NCBI GenBank assembly: GCA_002382085.1
Contig: DFZK01000015.1
Coordinates: 217,705 to 281,704 of the forward strand
Origin: Sulfurospirillum sp. UBA4058
GTDB lineage: Bacteria > Campylobacterota > Campylobacteria > Campylobacterales > Sulfurospirillaceae
DNA: 64,000 nt
Direction of reading: 5' to 3'
Below the pieces are notes generated by a model that did no database searches, had not been told where the DNA came from, and saw only the letters and a program-made list of their open reading frames with translations. Both the position numbers and the translations under genes were made by a program. This document shows, piece after piece, positions 60,067-64,000 of this stretch (position 1 is the stretch's first letter; every line of letters starts with the position of its first letter).

Positions 60067-62247
60067 TTACGGATTGAGTGCGTCTTTGAACTGGTCGCGG
60101 ATGGTTAAGAATTCGTCTTTTGCGGCTAGGAAAATATCCACCAAGTACGGATCGAAATGCGCACCTCTTTCTTTTTCAAAGAAAGCGAAAACGTCGGCGT
60201 CTTCCCATGCCTTTTTATAACAACGATCGTGACTCAGCGCATCGAAAACATCGGCGATCGCAACGATTCGGGCGTAGAGGTGAATCGCTTCGTTGCGAAG
60301 TCCTAAAGGATAGCCCGTGCCGTTATACTTCTCGTGATGTTCTTTCGCGATAATCGCCGAAGCTTGTAAGATAGGACGCGTAGAGTGTTGTAAAACGGCA
60401 TATCCGAGCATGGCATGCGTTTTCATAATTTCCCATTCTTCGTCCGTGAGTTTTCCGGGTTTATGTAAAATCGCATCGGGAATACCGACTTTGCCGATGT
60501 CGTGCATAGGAGAAGCCATTGCGATTTTGTTCGCTTCTTTGGCGTCTAGTCCGTATTTGAGAGCCAAAAGACGTGAATATTCGGCAACACGACGAACGTG
60601 GTTACCCGTCTCTTGACTTCGGCTTTCCGCAATTTCACCCATATGGTAGATGATCTCTTGTTGCGTCGATTCGATCTCTTCGTGCAGTGTGATAATTTCG
60701 CTAATATCGTTACGAACGGACATAAATTCGGTAATCTTCCCTTGCTTATCTTTGATCGGTACGACCGTCGCTTTGACCCAATAAATGGAGCCGTTTTTGC
60801 GTTTGTTTTTTAAAACGCCTCTCCAAATTTTACCCGATTGGATCGTCTCCCATAGCTGCTTGACGACAAGCGGATCGATGTCGTCTGCGTACATGGCACT
60901 AAAACTCTGCTCGATGACCTCTTCTGCGGTATAGCCGGAGAGTTCGCAAAAGCGTTTATTGACGAATAAAATTTTCCCTTCGAGGTCGACGCGCGTGAGG
61001 CTATTGCTTTCGTTGATGACGGTTTCGTATTGTTTGGAAAGGTGAAACGCTTCGTCAAGATCGGAGTCGGAGCGTTGGAGTGCACGGCTTAGGCTCTCTT
61101 TCACAAGGTGCAGTTGGGTAACGTCGTTGCGAATGGCGATGATTTCGTCGATCTGTCCTTGACGCGTGACGATAGGATAAACAAAGGCATGCACCCAATA
61201 CGCGGAGCCGTCTTTTTTACGATTTTTCAAAACGCCTTTCCACATGTTACCGCTTAAGATTGTTTTCCAAAGGTCCTGAAAGAGCGATTCGGGCGTGTCG
61301 GGATGCCGAACGATGCGATGCGATTTCCCGATAAGTTCGTCGGCACGATAGCCCGAAATATCGCAAAACTGCTCGTTCACGTACGTAATGATACCGTGCG
61401 GATCCGTTTTGGAGACGATCATGCTTTTATCGATGACGTTTTTGTACTCTTGAAGCAAACGACCTTCTCGTTGTTGTGCGCTTTGAATGCGTTGTCGATC
61501 GAGCCAAAAGTCGATTCGATCCCAAAGTATTTCGCCTAAAAGCGGTTTGACGAAAAATTCGTTGGCACCGTTTTTGAGCAAAGTGTGGAGTAAGGACGAA
61601 TCGTACGTTTGCGTCACGATCAAAATCGGCGTTTTCGGCTCGGCGTAGGCGGCGCGCACGTGACGTAAATGCTCCATACTCGCGGCATCGTGAAGGTCAA
61701 GTTCAAGAAGTATCAGATCGATCGGTGGGAAAGAGAGTGCTTCTTCGATTGTTTGCGCGACGAAAAGGCGATAATTTCTTACATGTAAGAGTGTACGGAT
61801 CTCTTGAGCGGTCGCTTCAGAGTCGCCGATAAAAAGAATACGCCCAAGAAGCTCTTTTTCAAAAGAGTGAACGAGCGTGTCGATTCTTTGAGCGATGTAA
61901 GCGATCGGCTCGGACTTGGAAAGCAACGCTAAAACGCCGTAGCGATGCCATGCAAACGCTTGATGTTGATCGTGATCGATCGAATAGACGATCATTTTGA
62001 GTTTTGGATCGAGGATCGAGAGATTTTGTAAAATCATCTCGCCTTCGCCGTCGCGTAAGTGAAGATCGAGCACGATAAAGTCGAATGTTTGGACGCTGAG
62101 CAGTTCGACGGCTCGGTAGAGTGTTTTAGCAAGCGTCACGCGATAGTTTAAAGCACAAAGGGTTTTGTGAAGGACGTTTGAAAATACGATCGAGCTTTCA
62201 AGAATCAGTATGGATGTTGTGCAACTCTCTTGCGTATTTTTCGTCAT
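60067..62247 (-). CDS. REC-REC-PAS-PAS-HD-GYP c-di-GMP phosphodiesterase
   Basis: The 726-residue protein has a first receiver (about 10-125) with Asp61 in VLDLHLRD, and a second receiver (about 135-250) in which Glu182 replaces the Asp (LLELDLHD). Two PAS domains follow (about 278-385 and 400-510, each with FCDISGYRADE or FCELSGYTAEE type). The HD-GYP domain (about 515-715) has MHDIGKVGIPD, HHEKYNGTGYP and VFDALSHDRCY. It should hydrolyse c-di-GMP to GMP under dual receiver and PAS control. A TTACATGTAA palindrome lies in the second receiver (61779). Confidence 0.88.
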   Translation of the reverse strand: MTKNTQESCTTSILILESSIVFSNVLHKTLCALNYRVTLAKTLYRAVELLSVQTFDFIVLDLHLRDGEGEMILQNLSILDPKLKMIVYSIDHDQHQAFAWHRYGVLALLSKSEPIAYIAQRIDTLVHSFEKELLGRILFIGDSEATAQEIRTLLHVRNYRLFVAQTIEEALSFPPIDLILLELDLHDAASMEHLRHVRAAYAEPKTPILIVTQTYDSSLLHTLLKNGANEFFVKPLLGEILWDRIDFWLDRQRIQSAQQREGRLLQEYKNVIDKSMIVSKTDPHGIITYVNEQFCDISGYRADELIGKSHRIVRHPDTPESLFQDLWKTILSGNMWKGVLKNRKKDGSAYWVHAFVYPIVTRQGQIDEIIAIRNDVTQLHLVKESLSRALQRSDSDLDEAFHLSKQYETVINESNSLTRVDLEGKILFVNKRFCELSGYTAEEVIEQSFSAMYADDIDPLVVKQLWETIQSGKIWRGVLKNKRKNGSIYWVKATVVPIKDKQGKITEFMSVRNDISEIITLHEEIESTQQEIIYHMGEIAESRSQETGNHVRRVAEYSRLLALKYGLDAKEANKIAMASPMHDIGKVGIPDAILHKPGKLTDEEWEIMKTHAMLGYAVLQHSTRPILQASAIIAKEHHEKYNGTGYPLGLRNEAIHLYARIVAIADVFDALSHDRCYKKAWEDADVFAFFEKERGAHFDPYLVDIFLAAKDEFLTIRDQFKDALNP

Positions 62248-62395
62248 CGTCCATCTCTTTTATGTGAGAAATCGTTTTTAAAGGCTCTTTACGACTCGGT
62301 TTTTTCAACATACCGCACGTTTTTTAGCACGGACGTTTTGTCGGAAGTTTATTATACAAAATCACGATCAATTTTGAAACCCTTTGAGCTCAAAA

Positions 62396-63685
62396 TCATT
62401 CAAGCGAAGCATACGAGCAGGGTTTGTGAAAAAAATACCCTTGAAAAGAGCGGCAACCTAAGTTCTTCAATACTTGGTATTGTGCCTGCGTTTCGATTCC
62501 CTCCGCGACGATTGAAAGATTGAAACGTTTGCCTAAGGTTAAAATCGTCTCGATAATCGTTTGGTCGACGGGGCTTGAAAGCATTCTTCGAACAAAACTT
62601 TGATCGATTTTGAGTTCGTCGACTTTGAGTCGTCTTAAATACGAAAGAGACGAAAATCCCGTACCGAAATCGTCGATGGAAAGAAAGATGCCCAGACGTT
62701 TAAGCTCAAAGATTTTTCGAAGGGCTTTTTTTGCGTCTTGAATCAAAAGACTCTCCGTCAGTTCAAAGCAGATTTTACGAGGATCGCAAGCGATGCGTTT
62801 GAGTAAAGCGTACACCGTGGGGAGAAAACTCTCATGCTCGAATTGCTTCGTGCTGATATTGACGGACAGTCGCCACAGGCGCTTACAAGGATCGTTTTCC
62901 CACGCTTTGAGCCGTCGCATCGCCTGCTCTAAAATCCAATCTCCCAAAGGAACGATCAGTCCGCTCTCTTCGGCAAGAGGGATAAAACGGCTCGGGGCAA
63001 TGATGCCGACATGCGGATGATGCCATCGAACCAAGGCTTCCGCACCGTAAACGTACGGCGTATTTTCACATGTCAGCGTTGTTTGCGTTTGGTAAAAAAG
63101 TTCCATCTGGTCGTTTTCAACGGCAAAAAGCAGTTGATCCAAAAAAACGGCTTTGCTCTCTAAGTGCGCTTGAAAGTCGCTTTGAAAAAAGCGAATCGTA
63201 TTTTTTCCTTCCTCTTTGGCGCGAAAGAGCGCGCTATCGGCATACTGAAAGAGATGCTCGGCGGAATACGATCGGTTTTTAAAGACGATAATCCCGATAC
63301 TCGCACTGAGCCGAAAGCGTTTATCCTCAAAGGTTAGGGAAGAAGATACGGCATAGGACATTTTTTGCGCTAAAAAAAGTGCGGCGTCTTTGGCTTGCGA
63401 TTCGTCGTAAAAAGGCGTTTGGTACAACACGCTAAATTCATCGCCGCCCGAGCGGTAAAGACGTCCTTGCGTGCCCACAAGGTCTTTGAAGCGCGATGCG
63501 AGCTCGATTAAAATACGATCGCCCGTTACGTGTCCTTGCGTATGATTGATCGTTCGGAAACGGTCTAAATCCATAATCAGCAAAGCTTGATACTGCTCCT
63601 CTTCGGGTGCGCTTTCAATACGTGCTAAAGCTTCGTGCAAAGCAAAACGATCGGCTAAATGCGTTAAAGGGTCAATACGATACAT
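62396..63685 (-). CDS. GGDEF-EAL bifunctional c-di-GMP protein
   Basis: The protein has 429 residues from ATG 63685, where the GGDEF domain begins at once (MYRIDPLTHLADRFAL). In-frame starts at 63724 and 63739 lack ribosome sites and the outer one lies in an inverted repeat. GGDEF is intact (SGGDEF) but the preceding site is not RxxD, so product inhibition is unlikely. EAL is intact too (GAEALVRW, DDFGTGFSSL, and a late Glu in AEGIET). Either domain could be active. There is no sensor domain or membrane helix. Upstream is a chemotaxis receptor gene on the same strand. Confidence 0.85.
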   Translation of the reverse strand: MYRIDPLTHLADRFALHEALARIESAPEEEQYQALLIMDLDRFRTINHTQGHVTGDRILIELASRFKDLVGTQGRLYRSGGDEFSVLYQTPFYDESQAKDAALFLAQKMSYAVSSSLTFEDKRFRLSASIGIIVFKNRSYSAEHLFQYADSALFRAKEEGKNTIRFFQSDFQAHLESKAVFLDQLLFAVENDQMELFYQTQTTLTCENTPYVYGAEALVRWHHPHVGIIAPSRFIPLAEESGLIVPLGDWILEQAMRRLKAWENDPCKRLWRLSVNISTKQFEHESFLPTVYALLKRIACDPRKICFELTESLLIQDAKKALRKIFELKRLGIFLSIDDFGTGFSSLSYLRRLKVDELKIDQSFVRRMLSSPVDQTIIETILTLGKRFNLSIVAEGIETQAQYQVLKNLGCRSFQGYFFHKPCSYASLE

Positions 63686-63735
63686 CAGACGCTTCTCTTT
63701 TCCTAACGTAGTGTTTGAGTGCATGGAAGGAAGTA

Positions 63736-63761
63736 ACATGTAAAGAGATATCTTTACATGT
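63736..63761. repeat. 26-bp inverted repeat between the chemotaxis receptor and GGDEF-EAL genes
   Basis: Arms ACATGTAAAG and CTTTACATGT are perfect, with AGATAT between. Each arm carries most of the TTACATGTAA palindrome, so this is a double version of that motif. It may be a terminator for the receptor gene or a protein-binding site. Confidence 0.6.
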
Positions 63762-63785
63762 CATCTCCAAATCATCTTCGAAAGC

Positions 63786-64000
63786 TTATTGAAACTGCCC
63801 TAGCTTGGAATTGAGATTTTCCGCTAACTTGGAGAGATGATCCGCCGCAGAGGCGATCTCTTCGACGCTTCTGGCATTCTCACTCGTAATCGCATTGATA
63901 TTGGTGACAAGATCAACGATCTTATCGGTATCTTTAGCGATCTTATGGGAGTTATCGGCACTCACGCTTACCGATGCGACGCTTTCGTTCATCACCGAAG
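63786..64000 (-). CDS. Methyl-accepting chemotaxis protein (3' end only)
   Basis: The last 70 or so codons of a longer gene run off the window edge. The sequence ITSENARSVEEIASAADHLSKLAENL is the C-terminal coiled part of an MCP signalling domain, and the ending NSKLGQFQ is common in Campylobacterota receptors. The ligand-binding part is outside the window. It relays to CheA/CheW and may be functionally linked to the c-di-GMP proteins that follow. Confidence 0.85.
   Translation of the reverse strand, partial: SVMNESVASVSVSADNSHKIAKDTDKIVDLVTNINAITSENARSVEEIASAADHLSKLAENLNSKLGQFQ

Larger units (their letters stand above)
4924..61788. repeat. Dispersed palindrome TTACATGTAA (20 exact copies)
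   Basis: Exact copies begin at 4924, 10020, 11929, 23060, 29336, 30234, 31337, 32193, 35368, 38145, 39559, 45223, 52071, 52803, 52868, 55564, 57406, 58197, 58620 and 61779 by hand count. Six are intergenic and fourteen are in genes. Chance expectation for this 10-mer at this base composition is well below one. In genes it is read mostly as Leu-His-Val or Thr-Cys-Lys/Asn. One-mismatch forms such as TTACATGTCA occur at about 18573, 21971, 29750, 36978 and 43662. The role is unknown. Confidence 0.85.

Noticed and set aside
62248..62395. Possible small gene between the HD-GYP and GGDEF-EAL genes
   Set aside because: A plus-strand frame exists but has no ribosome site and runs over the end of the GGDEF-EAL gene on the other strand.
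1..64000. CRISPR array, tRNA, rRNA, insertion sequence or prophage
   Set aside because: No regularly spaced repeats, cloverleaf-like sequences, transposase or integrase genes were seen.

Overview
The window reads as a chromosomal segment of a Campylobacterota (epsilonproteobacterial) respirer, most like Sulfurospirillum. The clues are the napGHBFLD gene order including the lineage-typical napL, a bc1 complex with a di-haem cytochrome c1, an Opr-type porin, a periplasmic [FeFe]-hydrogenase with its maturases, and a high density of c-di-GMP and chemotaxis proteins. The genus is inference. No rRNA, tRNA, CRISPR array or insertion sequence was seen.

Layout. 1-2.5 kb: end of the periplasmic nitrate reductase operon (napH end, napB, napF, napL, napD). 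2.7-4.9 kb: TDT/SLAC1-type channel and ychF. 5-10.6 kb (minus strand): TolC-adaptor-RND efflux operon ending in its own TetR regulator, with two identical operator-like sites upstream and a divergent unknown gene. 11.7-19.6 kb: a TorD chaperone, a Tat-exported molybdopterin oxidoreductase, a four-cluster ferredoxin subunit and a small exported protein, followed by a response regulator, an orphan solute-binding protein and a histidine kinase. 19.8-22.7 kb: cytochrome c and the bc1 complex. 23.1-24.3 kb: porin. 24.3-29.1 kb: EAL protein, phosphatidylserine decarboxylase and a diguanylate cyclase. 29.2-32.6 kb: DEAD-box helicase DbpA, hydrolase, YheO-like regulator and a 3-hydroxyisobutyrate-dehydrogenase-like enzyme. 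32.9-40.7 kb: hydrogenase hydABC, then hydG, an aspartase-family lyase, hydE, hydF and a 65-residue protein. 41.1-55.5 kb: a compact ten-gene locus with a TonB-dependent receptor, BtuFCD-type importer, a second ABC-2 ATPase/permease pair, a giant CobN/BchH-type chelatase with ChlI and ChlD partners, and a dedicated ExbB-ExbD-TonB. 55.5-59.4 kb: a leucine-type leader peptide and a short leuA, then a methyltransferase, OsmC and MOSC genes. 59.4-64 kb: LysE-type exporter, HD-GYP and GGDEF-EAL proteins and the end of a chemotaxis receptor.

The best candidate for an undescribed system is the 41-55 kb locus. It couples tetrapyrrole- or metallophore-type uptake to a complete class I chelatase and an extra exporter. 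It parallels hmu haem-use loci, which carry a CobN-like HmuS, but adds the ChlI/ChlD motor subunits and an ABC-2 pair. An import, remetallation or demetallation, and export cycle is a testable reading.

Three signals stand out at the DNA level. The palindrome TTACATGTAA occurs 20 times by hand count, mostly inside genes. A roughly 105-140 nt multi-hairpin element occurs twice, with stems that differ in sequence but keep pairing. A leucine/valine-rich leader peptide precedes a leuA that lacks its allosteric domain, which suggests that control moved from enzyme feedback to transcription attenuation.
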